The notes: generated by a model from the letters alone, not told the origin. DNA of 64,000 nt from Gallionellales bacterium GWA2_54_124 (GCA_001801025.1 MGWO01000007.1:1153576-1217575), one strand, 5' to 3'. Shown: positions 18,243 to 26,056, counted from the first letter of the stretch. Numbers and translations are program-made.

Positions 18243-18785
18243 ATGAGTGTTGCGCGTATCGGTATTTTGACTATTTCGGACCGTGCCAGTCGCGGTGAAT
18301 ATGAAGACCTCGGCGGGCCTGCCATGCGCGCCTGGTTTGAGCGAGTATTGACCAGTCCTTGGGAGGCTGTGGCCAGAGTCATTCCGGATGAGCAGCCTCT
18401 GATAGAGGCTGCGCTAATTGAATTATGCGATCAGGAAAACTGCTGTTTGGTGGTCACAACAGGCGGCACGGGCCCGGCGTTGCGTGATGTGACACCTGAG
18501 GCTACCGAGGCCGTATGCGGCAAGATGATGCCGGGGTTTGGCGAGTTGATGCGTACGGCTTCTCTAAAGTTTGTGCCGACCGCGATTTTGTCACGCCAGA
18601 CGGCAGGCATACGCGGCCGCAGTCTGATCGTAAACCTACCCGGTAAACCCTCGGCGATCGGCGATTGTTTGAATGCGGTGTTTCCGGCTATCCCTTATTG
18701 CATCGATTTGATCGAAGGCGCCTATCTGGAATCCGATCCTGGGCAATGTAACGTATTTCGTCCTGCTCATGCCAAAAAGCCTTAG
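18243..18785 (+). CDS. mogA: Molybdopterin adenylyltransferase
   Basis: The 180-residue protein adenylylates molybdopterin before metal insertion. It starts ARIGILTISDRASRGEYED and has the TTGGTGPALRDVTPEAT motif typical of MogA rather than MoaB. It is the last cofactor gene, two bases after moeA. Confidence 0.93.
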   Translation: MSVARIGILTISDRASRGEYEDLGGPAMRAWFERVLTSPWEAVARVIPDEQPLIEAALIELCDQENCCLVVTTGGTGPALRDVTPEATEAVCGKMMPGFGELMRTASLKFVPTAILSRQTAGIRGRSLIVNLPGKPSAIGDCLNAVFPAIPYCIDLIEGAYLESDPGQCNVFRPAHAKKP

Positions 18786-18797
18786 CGTGTTTCATCA

Positions 18798-19535
18798 ATG
18801 AGTTTGCAAGAAGGTATCTTTGCGCTGCTCATTCTGGTCGCCGCGTTGCTATACTCTTCAGTAGGACATGGCGGAGCCTCAGGGTATCTGGCAGTCATGG
18901 CACTGATGGGGGTCGCTCCGGTAGAAATGAGGCCGGTCGCATTGTCGCTAAATATTTTGGTTGCCATGATAGCCACATTTAAATATTACCGTGCAGGCGC
19001 CTTTTCCTGGCGTTTGTTCTGGCCGCTCGCTATAGCTTCTATTCCTTGCGCATATATAGGCGGCACATTGACGCTGTCCGGGCATCTGTATAAGCCTGTC
19101 TTGGGTGTTGTGCTGATTTATTCTGCCTGGCATATTTTTAGGACGCTGCGCGAACCGGAGCTGCCTGTGGTTGAGCGTCCCGCGTTGTGGGTGTTGCTGT
19201 CAGCGGGCAGCGTTCTGGGATTTCTTTCCGGTTTGACCGGGGTGGGCGGGGGGATTTTTTTAAGTCCGCTCATCTTGTATTATCGCTGGGCGAAGGTAAA
19301 AACCGTATCCGGAATCGCCGCAGCTTTCATTTTCGTTAATTCGATCGCAGCTTTGACGGGGGTGGCAAAACTGGCGCCCACTCTGCCCTCAGCGCTGCCT
19401 TACTGGGCTGTCGCTGCGGTCATGGGTGGGTTGATTGGTGCTGAATATGGCAGTAAACGTCTGGGCAACCCGGTTATTAAAAAGTTGTTGTCGCTTGTGC
19501 TGCTCATTGCTGGGATGAAAATGATAGCAGTCTGA
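18798..19535 (+). CDS. TSUP-family (TauE/SafE) membrane transporter
   Basis: The 245-residue protein has about seven or eight hydrophobic segments. Two internal repeats carry the family glycine motifs (SSVGHGGASGYLAVMALMG near the N-terminus and LTGVGGGIFLSPLILYY mid-protein). TSUP proteins export or import sulfite, sulfonates and other small anions. Its place 12 bases after mogA suggests co-transcription with the molybdenum cofactor genes, so an oxyanion substrate is possible. The substrate cannot be read from sequence. Confidence 0.85.
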   Translation: MSLQEGIFALLILVAALLYSSVGHGGASGYLAVMALMGVAPVEMRPVALSLNILVAMIATFKYYRAGAFSWRLFWPLAIASIPCAYIGGTLTLSGHLYKPVLGVVLIYSAWHIFRTLREPELPVVERPALWVLLSAGSVLGFLSGLTGVGGGIFLSPLILYYRWAKVKTVSGIAAAFIFVNSIAALTGVAKLAPTLPSALPYWAVAAVMGGLIGAEYGSKRLGNPVIKKLLSLVLLIAGMKMIAV

Positions 19536-19858
19536 AATGAGCGGTATTTTGTGGGCCGTTTGTTTTGGCATATTGAAGTCGCAAGCGACGGCCGGCTTGT
19601 TGGGCTGATTTTAATGGAATGAAATAACAAAACTGAACAAAAGTATTCGATCACTTATGACGGTCTGCTTGGGCCGATCAAGAAGTACTCACACCCTTGA
19701 ATGGAAGGTCTGTTGCTCAGCAGAAGGAGAAACTGGCAGCATGAACCCCGCCCCTTGGAAGATGAAATATCGGTGGAACCTCAACTTATTTCAGGTGCTT
19801 TTATTCGTGCACCCAATAAAATTCCCTTTATTTTATTTATTGAAGCTACAATAACCCC
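19536..19858. other. Gene-free stretch before brnT
   Basis: No gene with homology or a credible ribosome site was recognised here. The sequence becomes AT-rich towards its right end (19795-19850), which probably holds the promoter of the toxin-antitoxin pair. Confidence 0.5.
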
Positions 19859-20155
19859 ATAAGCACACGCTATACATGGAAAGAGACTAAGCGCAAAGCG
19901 AATATCGTTAAGCACGGCCTTGATTTCATAGATGCAGATTTAGTGCTTGAAAGCCAATACAAATACGAAATTGATAGTCCGAGAGGACAGCAAATGCGTA
20001 AGCAGGTTTTTTCGTATGTGTTTGATGAGTTGACTGTGCTGACATTGGTTTATCAGCCTAGTGAAATACCTCACATCATCAGCTTTCGACACGCCCACAA
20101 AGATGAACGGGAGATATATTATGACTGGCTCGAAAATGACTACAATGACACTTGA
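19859..20155 (+). CDS. brnT: BrnT-family toxin with no standard start codon
   Basis: BrnT toxins are small RelE-like ribonucleases of about 90 residues. The conserved N-terminal pattern is present in frame (TRYTWKETKRKANIVKHGLDF, about 19865-19927), as is the C-terminal IISFRHAHKDEREIYYDWL. Yet no ATG, GTG or TTG lies between the upstream stop (19841-19843) and GTG 19943, which would drop a third of the domain. ATA at 19859 is the only nearby non-standard candidate. The toxin may be silent, start non-canonically, or have lost its start. The antitoxin gene overlaps its end. Confidence 0.6.
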   Translation: MSTRYTWKETKRKANIVKHGLDFIDADLVLESQYKYEIDSPRGQQMRKQVFSYVFDELTVLTLVYQPSEIPHIISFRHAHKDEREIYYDWLENDYNDT

Positions 20156-20462
20156 AGACATGCGTACAGCACGTGAAAGCAGGAAAAGTCAGAGTGATTG
20201 GGATCGTGTTCACCGTATGGTGAGCCATGGCATTGAACCGGCAGAGGATGAAGATTCCCCTAATGCTGCTGCGCTTATGCGTGCTGATCTTGAAAAACGT
20301 CGCATTGGTCGTCCTGTTGGTCAAGACAACAAGGTTCAGGTTTCAATCCGCTATCACCGCGAGGTTCTTGATTATTTCAAATCTAAAGGCGCAGGCTGGC
20401 AGGCGCAAATGGACAAGGTGTTGCTCGATTGGGTGAAGACGCATTCAGCCAATAAAACCTGA
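20121..20462 (+). CDS. brnA: BrnA-family antitoxin
   Basis: The 113-residue product overlaps brnT by 35 bases. Its C-terminal half has the BrnA pattern: GRPVGQDNKVQVSIRYHREVLDYFKSKGAGWQ, a ribbon-helix-helix DNA-binding unit. ATG 20121 is preferred because GGGAGATAT lies before it, although the frame is open further upstream. BrnA neutralises BrnT and represses the operon in known systems. Confidence 0.82.
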   Translation: MTGSKMTTMTLEDMRTARESRKSQSDWDRVHRMVSHGIEPAEDEDSPNAAALMRADLEKRRIGRPVGQDNKVQVSIRYHREVLDYFKSKGAGWQAQMDKVLLDWVKTHSANKT

Positions 20463-20468
20463 ATTCAT

Positions 20469-20488
20469 AGGGCGGCATTCGCCGCCCT
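20469..20488 (+). terminator. Hairpin after brnA
   Basis: AGGGCGGC (20469-20476) and GCCGCCCT (20481-20488) form a perfect eight-pair stem with loop ATTC just after the brnA stop. No strong T-run follows, so it may be a bidirectional or weak terminator. Confidence 0.6.
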
Positions 20489-20759
20489 AATCACTGCACC
20501 CCTGAGCAGCGGGCCATACAAAATCAGCAGCTGCACTTTTCCGCGTTTTTAATATCTGTGCCATTTTTGCTTTTCTGTCAGGGTCCGCAACCGCACCAGA
20601 ACTGTTCCACACATCAACATTTGTTCGCTGTATGCGAGCCTCTTTTTCTGCCTTTTTATCTTTTAACTCATGATGTTTTTGTAGGACAAGACCAGGCAGC
20701 GTTTTTTTTGCCTTTAAAATTGCTTCGCTAAGCTCAGCCGGGGGGATGGTACTTGCCAA
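20487..20759 (-). pseudogene. Unrecognised reading frame, probably a gene remnant
   Basis: A 90-residue frame on the - strand is rich in Lys, Ala and Glu (LKDKKAEKEARIQRTNVDVW). The frame continues above its first ATG to a stop near 20790, and no ribosome site was found. I do not recognise the family. It sits with other gene scraps, so it may be the end of a larger lost gene. Confidence 0.3.
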
Positions 20760-20878
20760 ATTCGCAGCAGCATCGCGGTCAGCAAGTTATCCCGTGACTG
20801 ATTGAAAACTGTTTTTTTATTTCTGGGATCTTTGCTGCTTCTGCTTCCTCTTGCTCAACCTTACCCCCTTGCAAACCC

Positions 20879-21079
20879 TTAGTGTTGGATTCTCCGGATG
20901 TTGTTTTCCCGTCTTTCGGTATCGGTGTTTATATCAATCTTAAGTGGACTTTCTTTTGCCCACTCCTCAGGGTTTACTAAAATAAGTTTTTTCCCGGCGA
21001 GTTGCCCTGTTTGTTTATTTCTCTCGACTTCATAATAAATGGCACCTATGGGATGACAGTTGTGGGTTAACAGCCTCAC
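20879..21079 (-). pseudogene. Unrecognised fragment, possibly of a plasmid or phage gene
   Basis: A 66-residue - strand frame contains GAIYYEVERNKQTGQLAGKKLILVNPEEWA, which looks like genuine protein sequence rather than chance. I cannot name the family; a replication- or phage-related origin is a guess. The frame ends at 20879 and lies close to the 20487-20759 frame on the same strand, so both may come from one broken gene. Confidence 0.3.
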
Positions 21080-21175
21080 GGGCTACACCTTCCACGTGGG
21101 TGATAAAAGCACTGGATGGAAAGGCTTCGCCTTTCTAAAAAAAAGTCAAAGGCAGGTCAGCATCAGCAGTTGTTG

Positions 21176-21277
21176 CAGGAGATCAAAGCGATACCAAGCA
21201 GCATGGCAGTTTCAACGGATGGACGTTATCTGGCGATGAGCGGCGACAAGAAAATTATCGTTTGGCAATTAAAGTAA
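21176..21277 (+). pseudogene. C-terminal remnant of a WD40-repeat gene
   Basis: The frame encodes a final WD40-like blade (MAVSTDGRYLAMSGDKKIIVWQLK) before TAA at 21275-21277. The STDGRYLA...KIIVWQL pattern is characteristic. Only one blade remains and no start precedes it, so this is the tail of a lost gene. Confidence 0.6.
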
Positions 21278-21324
21278 GCGACTAGCTAAAGCTTATTTAT
21301 TTTATTCAATGCAGGGAGGTACTA

Positions 21325-21375
21325 ATGGCAACGATTCAAGAATTGGCTGCAATGAGCGCTCAAGTTTACAACTAA
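21325..21375 (+). pseudogene. N-terminal stub of a lipase-like gene
   Basis: GGGAGGT precedes an ATG and 16 codons (MATIQELAAMSAQVYN) end at TAA. The ribosome site is strong and the peptide resembles the start of bacterial Mbeg1/lipase-like proteins, so this is probably a truncated gene. The family is a weak guess from 16 residues. Confidence 0.35.
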
Positions 21376-21625
21376 AATGCAACGGAAGATAGGTTTGTAT
21401 CAAGCAGGGTGGCATGGCTTTATGCTTTGTCGTGTCGCAACCAGATTGCGATGATTTTATTTTTCCCTTGACTACCGGTCGACTAATGGGTGTCTCGGGA
21501 GCGGCACGTCACGCCACTTCGGGATGAGTATCTGCTGTACTACATATAGCTGATATTCAAGGAATGATGATTAAATTGGCCGAACAGCTTTCAGCCACTA
21601 ATCGCGAGCTGGCTGCAGATGATTT

Positions 21626-21919
21626 TTATAGATCGAAAATGTTTGGTAAATCACGACCACCGTAAACTATGCGTTCAATCCTGATGACCTCTCCCATGAG
21701 ACGGAAGAGAATGGCATAGTTTCCAACGGTTGCCATTCGTGCTTCCTCGCCAATGTCGGGACGAAGCTGATAGATTAGCGGGTTACGCTGGATGTCGAAA
21801 AATTTCGCACGAATGTCCTGAATGAATGTAACGGCTCGACGTGGATTATCCTGGGCAATATAGTATGAGATGTTATCCAGATCACCTTCAACATAGCGTG
21901 ATAGTTCCAGTTTCATCAT
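21626..21919 (-). CDS. parE: ParE/RelE-superfamily toxin
   Basis: The 97-residue protein (MMKLELSRYVEGDLDNISYYIAQDN) has the ParE pattern: an N-terminal DLDNI helix, IYQLRPDIGEEARMA and a C-terminal VIRIERIVYGGRD. ParE toxins usually poison DNA gyrase, and RelE relatives cut mRNA. The start overlaps the stop of the antitoxin gene, the usual coupling. The pair points against the surrounding reading direction. Confidence 0.82.
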   Translation of the reverse strand: MMKLELSRYVEGDLDNISYYIAQDNPRRAVTFIQDIRAKFFDIQRNPLIYQLRPDIGEEARMATVGNYAILFRLMGEVIRIERIVYGGRDLPNIFDL

Positions 21920-22203
21920 TTTTCGATACTTGTACTCTCGGCGATAGCCTGATACTTGCATTCAAGGCGATCTAGCACGTCGTGCGGAGAAATGCCTGGA
22001 GTTTTATCATTTACGGCCTCTTGCCAGACACGACGCAATTCGGTAACGCCTTGCTGGCGCAAGTTGCGTTTGTATGTCCAGTCGCGTAGCGCATCACGAA
22101 TGACTTCGCTGCTTGATGCATATTCGCCGGTAGCAACGGCACCACGGACGATATGAACCATTTCAGGTGGCAAGGCAATACTGATTTTTTCGGCGGTAGC
22201 CAT
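21916..22203 (-). CDS. parD: ParD-like ribbon-helix-helix antitoxin
   Basis: The 95-residue protein begins MATAEKISIALPPEMV, the DNA-contacting strand of a ribbon-helix-helix domain, followed by GEYASSSEVIRDALRDW, a ParD/CopG hallmark. The C-terminal part would wrap the toxin. ATG 22203 is chosen over an upstream ATG because the conserved domain starts there. It lies upstream of, and overlaps, the toxin gene on the - strand. Confidence 0.84.
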   Translation of the reverse strand: MATAEKISIALPPEMVHIVRGAVATGEYASSSEVIRDALRDWTYKRNLRQQGVTELRRVWQEAVNDKTPGISPHDVLDRLECKYQAIAESTSIEK

Positions 22204-23585
22204 TGGTGTTCCTTTGAGCTTATGGTAGGAATAATTCATACCATAATAGCAAATCTGAAGAAGGTGACAATAGAAAACGTTACAAAGAATTTAGCTCATG
22301 TCACTAATCACTTGCCGGACTTTTTCCGGATTTGGTTATGCATTTGCAACTTGAATTTTTGAGATAGGCTGCGGCCTGCTGCATTTCGCGTTGTAACGGG
22401 GAAAACTATTGGAATGCATACGTAGTTTCCGGAGAATTTTTATTTGAAAAGTCACTTTTTAGTCAAGAGAGAGTGATTTAGACTTATTGCGCGCAAAAGG
22501 ATTTGTTGATGAAAAACAAGAGAGATATAGCAGAGACAGGTACTTGAAAATTTGACACCTCAAGTTTTTCCATGATTTAATGCGTACACTTTCGCTTATG
22601 TGTGGGGTGCGACTGGCCAACGGTAAATTGGCTGCGACGGCGTACTGTTGCCTTGTTTATTCAAGATAAGTGTATGAATATCGACGTTTCACATTGGTTA
22701 GTCACCAATTTCTATGTAGCTTCACGCTACAAATCCGTCCTAAATTCCTACGGGATTTATGGATATCATAACTAAAGTTAGTAGCGGACAACGTCCAGCG
22801 AACCCTTGATCTGCCTTTGTCTAGGCAGGACATTCAATCTGTAATAAATCAAAAGAAAGTAAAGCAATAAGTACCCTCGATGCGGGCGCACTACATCCAG
22901 AACCTACATGCACGAAGCCCAATGGGCTTTTTAGCAGTTGGGTTGGTGGCGTGTTGGTCAGCGCTGTATTGCTGTTCGTCGTTCTGCCTGATCTATGGTC
23001 AGGACAAACAGACGTAGAGTGGGAAATTTGTATTGAAATCTGGAGGATGAAGTTACATGGATGTTCATGAAGACTATGTAGTTGCTGTATTGCAGTTGTT
23101 TCATGCTTCACGTTTCATAGCTTCACATGCACCCCTCTTTCGTTAGCGAAAGATTGTGCTCAAATACCTGCGAAGTTAGCCGAGCTAATAAGTATGCGGA
23201 TTTGGGATAGGGGAAAAAAGGGGGTCGTGTTTTTATGCGATTGCGTCTAGTGGTGGTAGCTAGATGCACCAAGAGTGACCCGGCGTGTGTGGTAAAGGTT
23301 GTTGAATTAACCCTTTGGGAAGGCCGTTCGAAACGGCATGAAGGTTTGGTGACATTGTCACGTTGTTCAGTTTTGGCAGAAATGCGAACTGAGCCGCCCT
23401 TTCCTGAGTAACTTACGTAAAACCGTGGCGGAAGCCAAAAAAGAACTCTCAGAGATGACTGTAATTTCATCCCGTGGCGACAGGTTATTGCTGCTGATTA
23501 GACTGATCGGCAAAAGCTTTTGCAATACTGATTTGATGCTGAAATTTTGATTAGGTTATTGATTATTGAGAGGTGAGGTGAATAG
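22204..23585. other. 1.4-kb stretch without a recognisable gene
   Basis: No frame on either strand has a recognised family or a good start. Small hairpins are the only ordered structure: AAGCCC-AAT-GGGCTTTT at 22915-22931, GCCGTT-CGA-AACGGC at 23323-23337 and GTGACATTGTCAC at 23349-23361. The stretch may hold decayed genes or an unannotated structured RNA. Confidence 0.5.
22915..22931 (+). terminator. Terminator-like hairpin in a gene-free region
   Basis: AAGCCC pairs with GGGCTT across a three-base loop, and a short T-run follows. No gene ends here now, so it may be left from a lost gene. Confidence 0.4.
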
Positions 23586-23813
23586 ATGAATGAGGAAAAG
23601 CTGTCCGCCGAGAATGTGGGGATTGCCGATTACCTGATTCGCCTCACCCATAATCAGCGAAACTGGGGATTCTGCCTGTATCTGCGCAACGTAAATGCTA
23701 AGCACACCACTATTCTCCCCCCGAATTTTTCTCCCATTTCGGCAACTCTCTTGGTTATTCCCAATTTAATTGCTTGTCATTTGGTAGCTTATAAGCTACA
23801 TTTATTTCCATGA
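23586..23813 (+). pseudogene. Remnant of an IS3-family transposase (OrfB)
   Basis: The first 36 residues (ending THNQRNWGFCLYLRNVN) match the pattern of IS407-type IS3 transposases, where LTHNQRNWGFGLCFLYLRNVKG-like sequence occurs before the DDE core; this is from memory of the family. The remainder of the frame is unrelated and ends just after the next gene's start. Neither the catalytic DDE residues nor inverted repeats are visible, so the element is dead. Confidence 0.65.
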
Positions 23814-24133
23814 TTGAAATTTTCCGATACAAAACTGAGGATGGTAAAGAGCCTTTAACCGAATGGCTTCAGTCGCTGCGCGACAAGCAGGCGCAAGCCA
23901 AGTTTCGAATGCGGCTTAAACGTCTGGAGTTGGGGAATTTCGGTGACTGCGACCCCGTTGGTGAAGGCGTACAGGAATTACGGGAACATCTTGGTGCGGG
24001 TTATCGTGTTTACTTTGGTCGTCATGGTCAGACGGTTGTTATTTTGCTGTGTGGAGGATCCAAGAAAACACAGCCAGCCGACATCAAGACTGCCAAGCTG
24101 TATTGGGAAGATTGGAAACGGAGGCAAGTATGA
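23810..24133 (+). CDS. higB: HigB/RelE-type toxin of an addiction module
   Basis: The 107-residue protein belongs to the putative addiction-module killer family: IFRYKTEDGKEPLTEWLQSLRD at the N-terminus, then LGAGYRVYFGRHGQTVVILLCGGSKKTQ and a C-terminal KLYWEDWKRR. These RelE-like toxins cleave ribosome-bound mRNA. The stop overlaps the start of the antitoxin (ATGA). Toxin-first order is typical of HigBA. Confidence 0.85.
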   Translation: MIEIFRYKTEDGKEPLTEWLQSLRDKQAQAKFRMRLKRLELGNFGDCDPVGEGVQELREHLGAGYRVYFGRHGQTVVILLCGGSKKTQPADIKTAKLYWEDWKRRQV

Positions 24134-24462
24134 ACAAAAAAATTAACGCGGCGGTATCACACCATGAGCGCGAAATTGCAGAGTTGCGTGCAGATCGTGA
24201 ACTGGCTGTCGAATACATGAAAGCCGCCATGGAGTCGCTCGATAATCCTGATGATCGCGCAGCCGGACTGCTTGCGCTACGCACGGTTGCCGAAGCTTAT
24301 GGCGGGCTGGGCGCGGTTGCTGCTGAAGCGGGCATCAGCCGGGAGACGCTTTATCGCACACTGTCAGCTAAAGGTAATCCGACCTTGAAAACATTACTGG
24401 CGGTATTGAAGGCCGTTGGTATGAAGCTTTCAGTTGAATCGGAGCATCCTGCCACGGCATAA
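24130..24462 (+). CDS. higA: HigA-type XRE antitoxin
   Basis: The 110-residue protein has a long N-terminal helical part and a C-terminal helix-turn-helix (GGLGAVAAEAGISRETLYRTLS...NPTLKTLLAVLKAVGMKLSV), as in the addiction-module antidote family. The ATG overlaps the stop of higB, so the two are coupled. It should neutralise HigB and autorepress the operon. Confidence 0.86.
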   Translation: MNKKINAAVSHHEREIAELRADRELAVEYMKAAMESLDNPDDRAAGLLALRTVAEAYGGLGAVAAEAGISRETLYRTLSAKGNPTLKTLLAVLKAVGMKLSVESEHPATA

Positions 24463-24552
24463 GTAATCCACCATTTTTACGGCGGCGTAATTCAGCGCAT
24501 ACCAACCGTAAAGCGGTGATAATTGTTTTTCTTACAACACAAGGAGAACGAT

Positions 24553-25041
24553 ATGAACACCGACACTTCCATCAAACCCCACCGCGTGCAGTGGAACAAA
24601 GGTAAGCAGGTTGGTCAGAAGATGTCGCCGAAGCTGAAGATGATATGGGCAATTCGCATCCGGCTTCAGTTGGCGCATCAGGTTCGGGAGCTTGCTCTAT
24701 TCAATCTGGCCATTGACAGTAAATTGCGCGGCTGTGATTTGGTTTAGTTGCAAGTGCGTGACATTTCACAAGGAGGGAAGGTGTTACAGCGCGCTATCGT
24801 CATGCAGCGTAAAACGCATCGGCCTGTGTAGTTTAAAATATCCGAACAAACACGCGATGCGGTCACCGCATGGATTGCCCAGGCGCAGCTTAAATCAGAA
24901 CAGTTTTTGTTCCCAAGCCGCATATATGACTCGCCACACATTTCGACTCGGCAATATGCCAAAATTGTTGAGCAGTAGGTGACTTCCATCGGCCTCGACC
25001 GCAATTCCTATCCGTCAGGAGATGTTGATCGCCTCAATTGA
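24553..25041 (+). pseudogene. Tyrosine integrase broken by three in-frame amber codons
   Basis: The frame has the look of a short bacterial integrase: VQWNKGKQVGQKM, IRLQLAHQVRELALFNLAI and LRGCDLV. It carries on in the same frame past TAG at 24745, 24829 and 24976 with integrase-like text (ISTRQYAKIVEQ). The C-terminal catalytic part (the Arg-His-Arg-Tyr region) is lost after about 25010. AAGGAG lies upstream of ATG 24553. It lies 260 bp left of the tRNA-His fragment, so it could be a relic of the element that used it, although short integrases of this kind are not usual for tRNA islands. Confidence 0.8.
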
Positions 25042-25302
25042 ATTGGTTGATTTGTTACCGTTAGGACGTACTTGATTTGATTTAAGCAGCTGGTTTGATG
25101 GGCTGTAATTCGTCGATGTGGCGCATAGCTAAGACGGATATTTTTTCAGTGTATCTTTGAGTCAGTCGGCTGATTTGATGTCTAATATCGATTGGCGACT
25201 TGAGTATTTAACTGGGCTTTATTAACCTTGCTTCTTGGATTTATTAGACAATTACTATATAATAAATCGTTATAAAACAATGCTTTAGGTCTGTTTTAAT
25301 TT

Positions 25303-25351
25303 TGGATTGTGATTCCTGTTGTCGTGGGTTCGAGCCCCATCAGCCACCCCA
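25303..25351 (+). repeat. 3' half of a tRNA-His gene (attachment-site remnant)
   Basis: The segment runs from the anticodon arm (GGATTGTGATTCC, anticodon GTG) through the variable region and T-arm (GTGGGTTCGAGCCCCAT) to the acceptor 3' strand and CCA (25349-25351). It matches bacterial tRNA-His from memory. The 5' half is absent: the sequence before 25303 is unrelated. Integration into a tRNA gene leaves exactly such a 3' copy at the far end. The downstream terminator is kept. Confidence 0.85.
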
Positions 25352-25359
25352 AATTAAGA

Positions 25360-25394
25360 AGCACTTAGAGTCAATGCTCTAGGTGCTTTTTTTT
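25360..25394 (+). terminator. Terminator of the former tRNA-His gene
   Basis: GCACTTAGAG (25361-25370) pairs with CTCTAGGTGC (25377-25386) with one wobble and a TCAATG loop, followed by eight T (25387-25394). It is a strong intrinsic terminator placed ten bases after the CCA of the tRNA-His fragment. Confidence 0.92.
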
Positions 25395-25466
25395 GTCCTA
25401 GATGAGTGTGATATTCAAAAATTTACTGTTTGAGCGCTGATACGCATATTCAGTCCGTAAAACTCC

Positions 25467-25793
25467 CTACGCCTGCCAGACCCCAAGTCCGGCGCTACGC
25501 AAATCAATTCCAATTTCGATTTCTGTGTCACACGCTTCCCCGTATCCCATCGGATTGAACCCTTCGTAAAGATCCGGTAGCAACCGCAGGCCATATTGCT
25601 TCACGTACCTATTTGATTGAATGCCAGCCTTGTGCTTGTCAAAACGGACATCTGGATCCAGGCCTGTCATACCGACATAGACACAGAGTTTTCCTGTGAC
25701 GTAACCGGGATTACATTTATTGAATTTGGCCTCAAAGAGTACGTCTTTTGACAACTCTATGACGTAAACGTGGTAGTGATTTCGGCGAGCCAT
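25467..25793 (-). CDS. GIY-YIG-like small protein
   Basis: The 108-residue - strand protein begins NHYHVYVIEL and has VYVGMTGLDPDVRFDKHKAG (about residues 38-57), the spacing of a GIY-YIG nuclease core (a Tyr-Val strand, then YVGMT, with an Arg and His-Lys on the following helix). The rest, including GEACDTEIEIGIDLRSAG, is not recognised. A catalytic Glu may lie near the C-terminus (ACDTEIEIG). Function is unknown. Confidence 0.6.
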   Translation of the reverse strand: MARRNHYHVYVIELSKDVLFEAKFNKCNPGYVTGKLCVYVGMTGLDPDVRFDKHKAGIQSNRYVKQYGLRLLPDLYEGFNPMGYGEACDTEIEIGIDLRSAGLGVWQA

Positions 25794-26056
25794 AGTGCAT
25801 TAAATTAAGGAATATTATCCGGGACAGTTTACATCAGCAGGATCAGTTGCAATACGAACGCCTTCATTTTCTGCTTCTTCTTGCCCGTGCTTGTAGGTCA
25901 AAGTTGTTAAAAAAGGACCGTTCAGGCGTTTGCGCGAGTCTGTTTCCGGCAGTCATGACGTGCTGGTGGTTTTGCGGGTGGTGGCAGGAATCCCGACATG
26001 ATGCCGGCAATCAACACAGGGCTGCCTGAGCGCTAATCTGGGTTAAAATCGCGCCC

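Larger units (their letters stand above)
19540..25394. mobile_element. Decayed accessory region ending at a tRNA-His attachment site
   Basis: Between the TSUP gene and the tRNA-His 3' fragment there is a gene-poor, AT-richer segment. It contains three toxin-antitoxin pairs, fragments of an IS3-family transposase, a WD40 gene, a lipase-like gene and a tyrosine integrase, and then the tRNA 3' half with its terminator. This is what an old integrated element looks like after decay. The right boundary is well supported; the left boundary is only the end of recognisable ordered genes and could be far further left. Confidence 0.65.

Noticed and set aside
22606..23470. Group II intron (start-like GTGCGACTGG, later hairpins)
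   Set aside because: No domain V consensus and no reverse-transcriptase reading frame were found.
22821..23470. Two - strand frames of 96 and 115 residues in the gene-free stretch
   Set aside because: No family resemblance, no ribosome sites and low-complexity composition; treated as chance.
24553..25041. Selenocysteine or normal recoding at the integrase stops
   Set aside because: All three stops are TAG, not TGA, and the catalytic C-terminus is missing, so decay is the better explanation; amber suppression is kept only as a remote possibility.
25847..26029. 60-residue frame between the GIY-YIG-like gene and the RpfE-type gene
   Set aside because: No ribosome site, an unlikely composition (many Trp, Cys, Arg) and no recognisable family; probably chance.
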